NCBI GenBank assembly: GCA_024196135.1
Contig: JAMQCK010000067.1
Coordinates: forward strand, 1 to 64,000
DNA from: Pleurotus ostreatus/Saccharomyces cerevisiae fusant
Taxonomy: Eukaryota; Opisthokonta
Direction of reading: 5' to 3'
Length of the DNA: 64,000 bases
Positions 1-9,885 of this stretch are shown piece after piece. The notes under the pieces were generated by a model, which saw only the letters and a list, made by a program, of their open reading frames with translations, was not told the DNA's origin and did not search any database. Each line of letters opens with the position of its first letter. The first letter of the stretch is position 1. Both the position numbers and the translations under genes were made by a program.

Positions 1-35
1 GGGACGCGGCGTGCGAGGGAGACGCGGCGGGAAAA

Positions 36-125
36 GGTGGGACGCAAGAGGGGAGGGGTGGGACACAAGAGGGGAGGGGAGGAGGGGTGGGACACAAGAG
101 GGGAGGGGAGGAGGGGTGGGATGCC
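36..125 (+). repeat. GA-rich minisatellite
   Basis: About two and a half copies of a roughly 29-bp G/A-rich unit (gggtgggacacaagagggg followed by a gagg-rich end) lie at the left edge of the window. The first copy has gacgcaag where later copies have gacacaag. The surrounding 1-250 is also strongly purine-biased. No telomeric TTAGGG units are present, so this is an internal repeat. Confidence 0.7.
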
Positions 126-1165
126 GCGTGGGGAGGGCAGACGGCGAGTTGATGTGGGGCGGGAGTGAGACGGGGCCGGTGAGGGAGGCGAGGGCGACGC
201 GAGAGGGGGCGGGTGCGAGGAGTTACGATGAGAAAAAGTGTGAGGCGAGGCGAGGACGAGGACGATAGGACGTCGTCCGTCGTACCTCGGATTGTAGATA
301 GGGCTTTGTAGTGTAGTGTACTTTGTAGTAGTAATTCTGTAGTAACAGCTTAACAAAGAATGAAATCAGCTTTCCTGCCCCCCTTTGCCGAGTGCCAGTG
401 AGCGAGTTCAGCATGAGTCGAGGGAACGAGTTGAGCATGAATTGAGGGAGCGCCAAGTCGGCGAATCGTGCTAGGCTACGCACCTCGCTCGCCGTCATCT
501 CCCTGTATTTGTATAGTCATCTCGCAAGACCGCTGTCCCTTGATCGTACTCGACGAGCCTCTGATGCGTTTTGCATCCCGTCGACTCTTGCTCCCTTGGT
601 ACTTGCTCCCTCGTGTGTTTTCGGTACCCCTTGGTCAAATCGGACCCATGTGTCACGAAGCGAAATCCCATTAGCAGCGCTACGTATCGTACTACGTGCT
701 ATGATGTACGAGGAAGGAGGGATGGAGGCGGGATGGAGGTGGGAGGAATATGTGATGCTTGGGAGGGGCCAGCGAGCGAGCGAGGACGACGCTGGCTCGT
801 ACTCGTCCCTCTCCTTTCTCTTTTCTCCGACGCGCGCTCGCACGTCGCCGACGCGAAGGCGGCACGGATGCGACGGTGAGTGCGCGCGTCGCTGGTAGGA
901 GTGTGGGTAGGGCGCGTCGGCCGGACCGATGCGGATATCGATTCCGGGGATGTCCTCGGCGTACGCGAGCGTGGGGCCTACGAGTGTGTTCTCGAGGCGG
1001 GTGATTGGATCGATGGCGGGCGCGCAAACTCGTCGAGCAATGCGATTGAAGGATCGTCGGAAGGAAGAGGCGCGACGGCTGGGACTGCTGACGAGATGAC
1101 GCGCGCTCGACTGACCGTGACGTATGCAGTTGGGGAAGCAGGAAGGAAGCAGTCTATCACAGCCA
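126..1165. other. unassigned sequence left of the retrotransposon
   Basis: No gene could be supported. The minus strand has a 220-codon open frame (517-1179). It contains a proline/isoleucine-rich stretch near 900-1010 that could be an exon of an unrecognised gene, but I see no family motif and no convincing splice-site set. It may be the edge of a gene disrupted by the retrotransposon at 1183, which is speculation. Confidence 0.4.
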
Positions 1166-1182
1166 CGTGCATACCACATTCA
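1166..1182 (+). repeat. target-site duplication, left copy
   Basis: The 17-mer cgtgcataccacattca is followed at once by an 18-nt T-run (1183-1200), which is the A tail of the minus-strand element. The identical 17-mer recurs at 12073-12089. A direct repeat of this size bracketing an A tail is the expected product of target-primed reverse transcription. Confidence 0.93.
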
Positions 1183-1381
1183 TTTTTTTTTTTTTTTTTT
1201 GTGGCACAATATTGCCTGCGATCTCGCCGCCCGTGGCGGCTCATCGGCAGGCTGTGGATACGTGCGAGGGTTTTCACCTCACTCAGATGGACCATTAGGA
1301 GATCATATTGTATAGGCAGATAGGCAGGAAACGAGAGAAGGATGCGGGAGTAGCCACGCGAGGAAATGCCTTTACGCACTG

Positions 1382-4300
1382 CTACATCTCTGTAGACGGT
1401 GTGGGGCTGCTGGTCCGATTGCCACTGGGAACTTGAGCATCGAGATCGGGCCGCTTACCCACTAAAACCCCGCGCACCTGGGGCGGTGTCCTCCCTTCAT
1501 CCTGCTCCCGTGCTGCCCGAGCATGCCATGTCCCTTCGTAAAGGGCTCTCCTCTTGGGGAGATTGTTGCCATATTTCTTAGTGGATGTAAGGAGGAAGTC
1601 CAGTGTCTTCTGCGCTTCAACCGCTTTTCGGAGTCTCTTCCTCACTTCGAGGCCGGCATGCGATTTCCCTCCGAGGACTCGTTCACAACGAATTTTCCAC
1701 GCCATGTGAGCGGCACGTGATGTGACAATCATGTGGAGTCGCGTCTTTCCCTTCACTTTTCTGTCGCCCTGAACTGAGGCTGTTAACGCACATCCGAGGA
1801 CCGCCCCTATGTTTGGGGATGGGGGGTCCGTGTAGCCGTGTTCAGCCAAGATCTTGGCAGCTTCGTCCCATATGTCCTTCGGGCCGGTAGCCTCGCAGTC
1901 CAGCAGGACGTGTTTCCAGGTTTCTATCGTGCCGCAGTGCGCGCAGTTCGCCAGGGCTTTCTTATCCTTAGATACCAGCCACCTTGGGCCGACCCAGTAG
2001 CCGTTCTGGCACGCTCGCCATAGGAAGCTTCGGAAGGAGGGTGTCAGATCGGCGTGTCGGAATGACTTCCAAACCAATTTGTCGCCCGGCATCTTCCCCG
2101 TTGCGTCTAGCGTCGCCCATCGTATAGACTCGAGGGTTTCCTTTGTGGTGGTGCGTTGTGAAGCACCCGTCTTGGCTTTAGAGCGTAATCTGATCCCCTT
2201 CACTGCCATAGCCTGCGAGACACTTTGTAGTTGTGCTCCTCGGATAGCGAAGGGCCGCGGTACCGAGAGGTCCATGACGCGCACCTCATCTTTGGCCGCT
2301 CCTGCCGCCGCCTCCCGATCTGCTCCGTCGTTCCCGACGTCGCCGCTGTGGCCTTTGACTTTTTCAATGTAGGTGGGTGCGTTCCTCTGTCGTATTTGGC
2401 CGGCTAATGCTTGGAGGTAGTCCCCGTCCGCGACCCCTATCCATCCGCGATTTTCGAAGGTCTGTAGTCTCTCTGTGAGGCCTTTAACGACAAATTCCGA
2501 GTCGCTGACTATCTTAAGCACAGTTTCCTTATGTACTGCTTGGACGGCCAGGAGGGCGCCGGCGGCCTCTCCCGTCTGGTTTGTCCCTGATATTCGTACG
2601 TTTCTGTTGCGCTGGTCTTGCGGGCCAAACCACGCCCCGCCGCCGGCTCTCTGCTCGAAGCCCGCGGGGTCTGGGCTTGAGCCATCGGTGTAGATAATCA
2701 CCGCTGGCTCTTCACTGCGAGCCAATCTTGGGCGCGACATATGCTGGCCGGTGCGTTCCCTTCCTATTGCCGTGCTGTCGCCGAAGATCCTAAAGGTATG
2801 TTGTAGTTCCGTTATTCCGTAGCCCGGCTCTATCACCCGGGTCTTGTCGTTGCAAATCGCTGCCCCTTCTGGAGTGCCGGGCAGCGCGGGGAGGGGAAAG
2901 TGTGTTCCCCGCTCAGGGCGTGGGTCCCACTTCGGTTGGATCGCGTCTAACATTCTCGTGGCGAGCGCCAGGCATTTGTGTGGGTTCGGGCATCCTTGTT
3001 GTCGGTCGTGCTGACACGCTCTGCACGCACAGTTCTTCCTCTGTTTGTGGGTCGTATCACGCCGTCGGAGGGTCATCTCCACTGCGTCGCCCACCAATCT
3101 CAGGCGGTGGATCGAGGCCAGGCATCGGTGGGTTTTCGTCTTGATTGTGTCCCATTTTGCTCCACCGGGGAAGGGGTGCAGCCATAGGGGTAGTTTGCTG
3201 CGTAGCGGGGCGGGGGGGAGGGGGACTTCGATGCGAAGTTCGTATTTCTTCGCCACCCGCATCATGTCGTCGATAGTGTGGTGCGTCGTTTGGCCCCTCT
3301 TCGACTTGACAATGTGCCAGTTCTGGATGAACGGGTTGAGGAGCACTTCGTCGAATTCGCTGGGTATGCGTTCGCGGTCGTCCGCTCTCATCTTAAATCT
3401 CATGACCACCTCGCTTACGAAGGCCCATTTAGGGCGGTTCGGTCCATAGTTGAGGAACTCCTTCAGGTTCGTGATCGCGATACCGTCTATGAGGGCTTCC
3501 AGGTCTACTACCTTGATTCCGCCCTCGCTCTGGGTTTCTTGTAGTGTGGTTAGCGCAATGGGGCTAGAGCTCTTCCCTGCCCATATGAACGATCTCTCTA
3601 CCGCTTCAAGTCGGGTGCGTATTTCGTCGGGCATGCCTTGCGCCTTGATGAGGAACTGACATTTCCCTTGCAGTACCATTTGCAGTACTTTCTGTCTGCC
3701 ATCGAACGTGAGGAACAGCTTCCCCCACCGCTCGAGAGATCGCCCTATGTCCACCAGAATGGGGCGCCATATAAGTTCACGGGGAATCTTATTGCCTTGT
3801 CGCGCCCCAAGGATTCGAACTGGCTCGCCGTCTCGGGCTATATGAATGAAACCCGGGAGCGCTTCTTGCCCCGGGCTAATCTTCATGTTCTCCACTACCG
3901 ATGCCCGGTATTCCGGGCTACCGATCGGTATGATTTCAGTCTTTTCCACATTAAATTTGGCGGTTGACGCCCTGCACCATAGGTCTAACATTCGGGTGAG
4001 CTCCTCGAAGCTGTCTTCATCTGATAGGTATACGGTTGTGTCGTCCGCAAACAGGGCGACGATGATCCTATCGACGAGGCCCGGGATGGCGAACCCCTTC
4101 AAGTCTGACTTCCGGATCATCTCGGCCAGAGGCTCGATGGCTAGGTTGAAGAGGAGGCATGATAATGGGTCGCCCTGGCGCACCCCCCTTCGCACGGCGA
4201 ATGAGTCGCTTAACACGCCGTTTATGACCACTTTGGTCGTGGCGGGCTCGTAGAGATGTCGGATTACATCTTGGAACTCGCGGGGGAAGCCCGCGTGGGC

Positions 4301-6994
4301 GAGGACTTGTTGAAGGTACGCATGGTTGACTTTGTCATACGCTTTTTCCTGGTCGAGGGCCACGATCACCCCATTTTCCTCTGTTACTTCCGCGTAGCAT
4401 ATCATTGCTTCTACTAATTTGATTTGGTCGAAGATGGACCTGCCAGGGACGAATCCAGCTTGGTCTTTGTGAATCAGGCTCGGGGCTACCTTCGCGAGCT
4501 TTAGCGCCAGGGTCTTAGTGAAGATCTTGTAGTCGCAGTTCAGAACCGTTATGGGGCGGTAGTTTGCGATGTCTGTGGGGTCTTTCTTCTTATAGATCGG
4601 ACACATCCATCCCTCAGTGAAGCCCGTCCTCTCCGCCTCGCCGTGCACTTCGAAGTCGTTATACACCGTGGTGAGTACGGTCATTATGTCGAACCCAGCT
4701 TCCTTCTCTTTCTTTCGGAGGAAGCGTTCACTGAGGTTTTTGTAGAATTCCGTTGGTAGGCTGTCTAAGCCTTCCGCCTTCCCATTCGCTTGGGTTTTCA
4801 GGGCGGCGGCTACCTGGTCCCTCGTCACTGTATTGGCCATCTCAGCTCGTTGCTCGGGTGTCAGTCTCGCGGAGGATTTTCGTAGGACCTCGTACGTCGC
4901 CTCGGCGCGGTCAAGCTCATCAAACTGTGGGTCTTCGGGCTCCTGCAGGCCTGCGTGGTATCGGCGGGCTTCCTCTGCCATCTCTTCTGACCGCGTGGTA
5001 TAGTCTGGTTCCCTGGGGAGTGTGCCGTCTTCCTTCCTCTTCTGCAGGGAGAAGATCGGGTCTCTCGTCTTCTCCTCCTTCGCCTTTCGGCACCATTCCT
5101 TACAAAGGCGCTCGTTCGTCAGAGCGTGTCGGACCATAGCGTAGTTGGTTCGGTGCGAGAATCTCTTCTTTTTGAGGGCTCTGATTTTGTCCTCTAGGAC
5201 TGACGCTTTTGCTAGGACGACATCGTGGTCCTGCCCTAGTTCTAGGAGGTCGTCTAGAATCTCGCCATCGGATGGAGTTATCTCTTCCTCGGCCTCCGGC
5301 GAGTTTTCCTTTTCGTCGGTCTCAGCCGCGATCTCCGTATTGCGGCTCGTGTCGTATACCGAGTGGTGGTGGGTTTTCGGTGTAGGCTGTGCGCCTTGGA
5401 GTACCGCGTTGAGTTCTTTCTCAGCCTTCTTAATTTCTGCGGCTAGCCTGGGGATGTCCTTCTTTGCAAAGTCGCGGACCCGGTTTACCGCCTTTTCTTT
5501 CCACTGGGCGTAATGTATTTGGGGGTTGTCTTCGGCCGTCCTGCGACGGCGGCCGCTGGTGTGGTGCTCTAACGCCTCCTGTAGTTGTATCCCATCTGCA
5601 ATAATGCCATTCATCACCTCGTTGATTTCGAGCACGTAGCGGGGGAGGGCGTATCTTCCTCGGCCTACGTACGGCATTTTAGGGTCAGTGAGTTCGACGC
5701 TGACCAGCCAATGGTCCGTGGTGACTGCATCGGGGACTCTCATCTCCCACTTTCTGCACGCCGTTATCTGTTCTTTCCCGACGTATATTCTGTCGAGACG
5801 CGCTTTGTGTTTTGTGCTTGCGCTGGTATGCGTGAAGGCCTTCATAGCCGGGAAGAGGTTCCTCCATCCGTCCACCATGCTTAAATTTTCAAAGAAGGTT
5901 TCCATCTTCCCTACCGCGTGCAAGTTATCGCAAGCGGGGGGCAAGCGGTCTTTTGCGGACGATACGAGGTTCATGTCGCCTAGTATGAAGTCGGGGAACT
6001 GCGTATGTCCATCCCCGATGTAGGACAGCTGTAGTTGCTCCCAGAATGCCGACTTCTCGCTATCGTTGCCCGCTGGGGCGTATAGAGCTAGGATGGTGAC
6101 GAGGCGGTTCTTGTGCCACGGGTATGTGATCTGGATGGCACGCCCTGGTATAATGTCGGTGCACTTGACTTCCTCATGCTTCGTTAGTCTTTTGTTGAGT
6201 ATGATTGCTACCCCTTTGCTGTTTGGTTTATCTTCTTCCATGGAGCTGAACACCCGCATCTGCTTTTCGTAGCGTGTCTCGATTTCAGCCAGCAGATTAT
6301 CCGTCATATGCGTTTCCTGCACCGCTAGTACACCGATCTTATCACTCATCATCAGGGAGAGGATCTCCGGCCATTTGCTGCCTTGGTCGTAGACAGATGC
6401 ACCACCCCCGTCATGGCCACGGCCGTTCATGTTCAGTGACGCGATTTTGAGGTGGGCTTTTGTGTTCTTATCCCCTTTTGGGTTGTGTGTCTTGCTCTTT
6501 GGGCCGTTGTGGCGCGGCCGTGGCCTTGTGTTTGGCGCCGGCCCCTTCTGTAGCCGTCTCGGGCGTGGTTGTTCGCCGGACGTCTCGGTACTGTTGTCGC
6601 GCCCTTGAAGTGGGCGCGTGTCTTTCATATGAGGAGGCGGGTCGCGCGTGTCTGGTGTGTCTGTGCTTTTGGTTGGGGGTTGCCTTTGGTAGGCGCCGGG
6701 TACTGTGGGGACCGTACGGCTTAGGGAGGTGTTATGGCGCTGGTGGTGTTTTCCAGCTCGCTGCGCTTCCGCTCTGGGTTGGCGTTCGCGCCGGGGATCA
6801 GCCAGTCCGACCTCTAGGTCGGTGGTATAGCCGGAGATGGACCCCCGAACAACCCGACTCCCGCTGGTCTCGCTTGAGTGTTTAGACTCCCCCGCCGGCG
6901 GGCACGTGGGAGCAGGCGGCACCGTCGCCCCGGAGCCCTCCCGTGCGCCAGGAGGGCTTGTGGTGCATGCTGGAGTTGGTTTTGGCGTGTTCAT
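1382..6994 (-). CDS. LINE ORF2: endonuclease / reverse transcriptase / RNase H
   Basis: 1870 codons with no stop or frameshift, starting at an ATG at 6994. Residues 1-180 are low-complexity (Pro/Arg/Thr). An exonuclease-endonuclease-phosphatase domain starts near 182 (SLNMNGRG, then AVQETHM) and would nick target DNA. The reverse transcriptase has VIVALDQEKAYDKVNH and the catalytic FADDTTVYLSD at about 982-992. An RNase H domain near 1430-1555 has IYTDGSS, SDSEFVVKG and KGHSGDVGNDGAD, so the D-E-D-type active site looks intact. A cysteine-rich stretch (CACRACQ, CPNPHKC) lies before the RNase H, and a ZF-RVT-like CAHCGTIETWKHVLLDC follows it. The product should carry out target-primed reverse transcription with the ORF1 protein. 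Intactness suggests possible present activity (inference). Confidence 0.95.
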   Translation of the reverse strand: MNTPKPTPACTTSPPGAREGSGATVPPAPTCPPAGESKHSSETSGSRVVRGSISGYTTDLEVGLADPRRERQPRAEAQRAGKHHQRHNTSLSRTVPTVPGAYQRQPPTKSTDTPDTRDPPPHMKDTRPLQGRDNSTETSGEQPRPRRLQKGPAPNTRPRPRHNGPKSKTHNPKGDKNTKAHLKIASLNMNGRGHDGGGASVYDQGSKWPEILSLMMSDKIGVLAVQETHMTDNLLAEIETRYEKQMRVFSSMEEDKPNSKGVAIILNKRLTKHEEVKCTDIIPGRAIQITYPWHKNRLVTILALYAPAGNDSEKSAFWEQLQLSYIGDGHTQFPDFILGDMNLVSSAKDRLPPACDNLHAVGKMETFFENLSMVDGWRNLFPAMKAFTHTSASTKHKARLDRIYVGKEQITACRKWEMRVPDAVTTDHWLVSVELTDPKMPYVGRGRYALPRYVLEINEVMNGIIADGIQLQEALEHHTSGRRRRTAEDNPQIHYAQWKEKAVNRVRDFAKKDIPRLAAEIKKAEKELNAVLQGAQPTPKTHHHSVYDTSRNTEIAAETDEKENSPEAEEEITPSDGEILDDLLELGQDHDVVLAKASVLEDKIRALKKKRFSHRTNYAMVRHALTNERLCKEWCRKAKEEKTRDPIFSLQKRKEDGTLPREPDYTTRSEEMAEEARRYHAGLQEPEDPQFDELDRAEATYEVLRKSSARLTPEQRAEMANTVTRDQVAAALKTQANGKAEGLDSLPTEFYKNLSERFLRKKEKEAGFDIMTVLTTVYNDFEVHGEAERTGFTEGWMCPIYKKKDPTDIANYRPITVLNCDYKIFTKTLALKLAKVAPSLIHKDQAGFVPGRSIFDQIKLVEAMICYAEVTEENGVIVALDQEKAYDKVNHAYLQQVLAHAGFPREFQDVIRHLYEPATTKVVINGVLSDSFAVRRGVRQGDPLSCLLFNLAIEPLAEMIRKSDLKGFAIPGLVDRIIVALFADDTTVYLSDEDSFEELTRMLDLWCRASTAKFNVEKTEIIPIGSPEYRASVVENMKISPGQEALPGFIHIARDGEPVRILGARQGNKIPRELIWRPILVDIGRSLERWGKLFLTFDGRQKVLQMVLQGKCQFLIKAQGMPDEIRTRLEAVERSFIWAGKSSSPIALTTLQETQSEGGIKVVDLEALIDGIAITNLKEFLNYGPNRPKWAFVSEVVMRFKMRADDRERIPSEFDEVLLNPFIQNWHIVKSKRGQTTHHTIDDMMRVAKKYELRIEVPLPPAPLRSKLPLWLHPFPGGAKWDTIKTKTHRCLASIHRLRLVGDAVEMTLRRRDTTHKQRKNCACRACQHDRQQGCPNPHKCLALATRMLDAIQPKWDPRPERGTHFPLPALPGTPEGAAICNDKTRVIEPGYGITELQHTFRIFGDSTAIGRERTGQHMSRPRLARSEEPAVIIYTDGSSPDPAGFEQRAGGGAWFGPQDQRNRNVRISGTNQTGEAAGALLAVQAVHKETVLKIVSDSEFVVKGLTERLQTFENRGWIGVADGDYLQALAGQIRQRNAPTYIEKVKGHSGDVGNDGADREAAAGAAKDEVRVMDLSVPRPFAIRGAQLQSVSQAMAVKGIRLRSKAKTGASQRTTTKETLESIRWATLDATGKMPGDKLVWKSFRHADLTPSFRSFLWRACQNGYWVGPRWLVSKDKKALANCAHCGTIETWKHVLLDCEATGPKDIWDEAAKILAEHGYTDPPSPNIGAVLGCALTASVQGDRKVKGKTRLHMIVTSRAAHMAWKIRCERVLGGKSHAGLEVRKRLRKAVEAQKTLDFLLTSTKKYGNNLPKRRALYEGTWHARAAREQDEGRTPPQVRGVLVGKRPDLDAQVPSGNRTSSPTPSTEM

Positions 6995-7516
6995 GACTAT
7001 ATTATTAACCGGGTTATAGATCCCGGGGAACGTAGCATTGATGTGATGTGATGTCTCGGCGGGGGATATGCCGCCCCTTAGTAGCGGCGGGAGGCTTCGG
7101 AGAGCTGCGTTCCACTATCTACGAAGATTCCCGTCGAGGTGGGGAGTGGTGCGGTGCGCGTTCTCAGTTTTGTCGAGGATTTGGGAGCTCGGTGTCTTAC
7201 TGCAGTGGGCGGACGTGTTTGGGGAGAAATCGTGTATTAATACCTCCCTATTACAATGCAGAGCGTCCGGGCGTGTATAGTAGCGATAATGAATGGTGGT
7301 ATGGTGGAACGTATGTGTATGTCCGAGAGGGAGTGGGGGTCAGGGAAGGAGGTACGTGTATGTGCAAGTGAAAGTGGGGGTTCAGTATGAGCAGAGTATC
7401 AGGAGGCGAGGGCTGTCCTATTAAGTAACGAATGTGGGCGAGTACTAGGATGAGGGCGGGATGCTCAGCGGTGCGACAGCGTCCACGTGTGCCCTTCGTG
7501 GAGGGGGTGCATGTGT

Positions 7517-9885
7517 CTAGAAGATAAAGCTGCCCCCGCGACCGCGGCCTCTGCCGCGCGCCGTGCCGCGAGCCCCTCCGCGACCGCGCGAGAAGCCTCC
7601 GCGACCACCGCGGGCGCCACGTGTTCCGTTCTGGGTCTGCGCTCCCATGGGCGGGTTCGTCTGTGGGCCAGTTGCGGGTACCACCGGCTGATTGTCGTCG
7701 GCGGCGGCGGTCCTGATCCCTATCAGGTGCGCGTGCCCGATGGCGAGGGAGGGGTCGATGAGGGCTTCGCTGGCGACCGCCGCTGGGTTGAGCTCGCGGC
7801 CGGGGAGGGGGCCGAGGTAGCCGGGTATAGACGGCAGTGAGCAGAGGCCGCGGGGGTGGTCCATCGCAATGCAGACACCGCACACGTCGAACAGGTGGGC
7901 GTAGCCGATGCCGTACGGGGTCGTGAAGGTCATCGAGTATAGGTGTGCTTGAAGCTGCTGGAAGGCGCTGACGTCGAGGGTGGGGGGTAGGCCGAATATC
8001 CTGATAGCGTAGTTGAACGAAGTCCCTCCCGGGAGGGCCATGCTGAGGGGGACAACGCGTAGGGTCCTGACGATATATTCGGGGACGTCTTCGCTCGCGA
8101 TCTCCTCTGGAATGTTGTCGCGAGTCGCGGTGACCAGGGCTCGGAAGATGTCATCTTCAAGGAGGATCTCCTGAATCGACTCGCGGAGGTCCTGCTTGAT
8201 CCACGAGTCCATGATGGGCAGGCCCAGGCCGTCGATGTTCGTGTACCATGTTTCGCCGGGGTGGAGGCCGCGGTCGATAGGGACGAAGGTGAGGTTGATG
8301 TGCGGGCGGATGATATGGACTGCCTCGGCAAGGCGCTCGATCGCTTCTTCGTTGTCGGTACGCAAGAAGTAGGCGGCCACGTTTTGCGGCGGCTGGACGC
8401 CGTCGGAGTCGTACGACGCGGTCCAAATGGCGAATTCGAGGTCGGGGAAGTGCGCGCGGATAGCCTTCGCGGCGGCGTTCGTATTCGCCGGGCCGTTGTG
8501 CGGGTTCATTTGGCTTCCAAAGAACGGGATGCCGCGGTGCTTGAGCCAGCGAGCGACGCATGCTGTAGAGACGCCTCGGGTGAGCGTACGGATCGTGACA
8601 CCGGCGGGGAAGGGGTGCGGGCCCGGAGTGGAGCCGGCCGTGACGACGCGTATGCCTGTGTGGGCAGGAGGAGCCGGGGCGGCCGTCGGGGTGGGTGCTG
8701 CTGCCGGAGCAGAGGGAGCCGCCGTCGCGGTGGATGCGCCGCCGCCCGACGCCTGCAATGGAGGAGGGGTGGCCGGGGTGGAGACCTGGGGGGCAGTCTG
8801 ACCGCTGCCCAGGCGGGCTTCCTCGCGCTCGAGGACGTCCAGCCCGTAGTGTAGGGCCTGCATGTTGGTCCCGAGTTGCTGGGGTACCGCATCCGGGTCG
8901 CGATCGTGCACAGAGCGCATGATGCGGGCGAAGCTCTGGCGGCCATTGTCTGTGTTCGCCGACGGGCCTTCGAGGTCGTCGTAGAGATCGGCGATGTCTT
9001 CACCCGAGGGTGTGCCCGGGCGGGTGCGCTTTGGCGAGCCTTCGCTGGGGGTCGCGCCTGAGGGTGTTGCCGCGCGCTTGGTGCCACGGTCCGAGGGAGG
9101 GTGAGAGTCCGGGTGCGTTTCCTGAGTAGAGGGCGGGCCGGCCTGGGCCTGGGTGTCGCCGGCGGCGGCGTATCTCTCGACGAGGCGTAGGAGTAGGTCA
9201 ATGTCGCCGATGGAGGCGGCGCGCATGACATCGTCGCGGGAGGGCTTGGGGTGCGGAGCAGGCGACGGGTCTGTTCCCATCGAGGATAACAGCCCGTCCC
9301 AGGCCTTGGCGGAGTCCGCGTTATACGCTGGATTGTCCGGCAGCAAGGGGCTGGGGGCTCTCTCCTCCACAGCAGTGTTCGCGGGAGGGGAAGGGGAGGG
9401 AGCGCGAGGGCGCGGCTGTACGTCCGGCGTCTTGTCCAGCTGCGGCGTCCCGCCGGAGGGGTTGCCGTCCGGAGCGCCCTTCGGGGCGTCCTCGATCATA
9501 GGCGAGGAGACCTCTGTAGGTGATTATTCAGTGAAGTTCTTGAGGGGTTCTGGTTTTACTCACCGGCGAGTTTTCCCGACGTCTGTGTATCGGGCTCGGT
9601 AGGGGCGACCCCTTCCTTGGCGGGCGAAGGGGTTGTAGCTTCCTCTTGGAGGGGGGCGAATCGCGATCCCGAGTTGATTTTCGCCTCCGGGGTGGGCGAC
9701 GTATCCCCCCCAACTGAGGGAGGGGAGGTATGCCCTCCTTTGGGCTGTTTCGCGGTGGTGTCACGCGTCCGTCCACGGGGAGCGGAGGACTGCGTCGCCA
9801 TAGAGGAGGGTGGGGGAGACGTCGCGGCGGGGGAGGAGGTCGAGCTCGTGCGCGAGCGCAGAGTGCGACGGGTCTGGTTAGACAT
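7517..9885 (-). CDS. LINE ORF1: gag-like RNA-binding protein with CCHC knuckle and RGG tail
   Basis: The main frame (9499-7517) gives 660 residues: a Pro/Ser/Ala-rich disordered N-terminal half, a folded middle, then one zinc knuckle CGVCIAMDHPRGLC (CX2CX4HX4C, 7882-7841). It ends in an Arg/Gly-rich tail (last 40 residues) typical of nucleic-acid binding. Upstream, an ATG at 9885 opens 107 further codons. These join in frame if 9563-9514 is removed (GTGAGT donor, ACAG acceptor, 50 nt, CTGAAT as a weak branch point), giving 772 residues. Without splicing the upstream frame ends two codons after the donor (stop at 9558-9556), so translation would then start elsewhere, for example at the ATG at 9499. 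The expected role is binding and packaging the element RNA. The 5' boundary of the protein is the uncertain part. Confidence 0.82.

Noticed and set aside
1..268. Telomeric or subtelomeric repeat at the left edge
   Set aside because: The repeat is GA-rich but lacks TTAGGG-type units.
7251..8854. Long Arg/Pro or Ala/Gly-rich frames over ORF1 (both strands)
   Set aside because: They are shadows of the G+C-rich ORF1 coding frame with no motif of their own.
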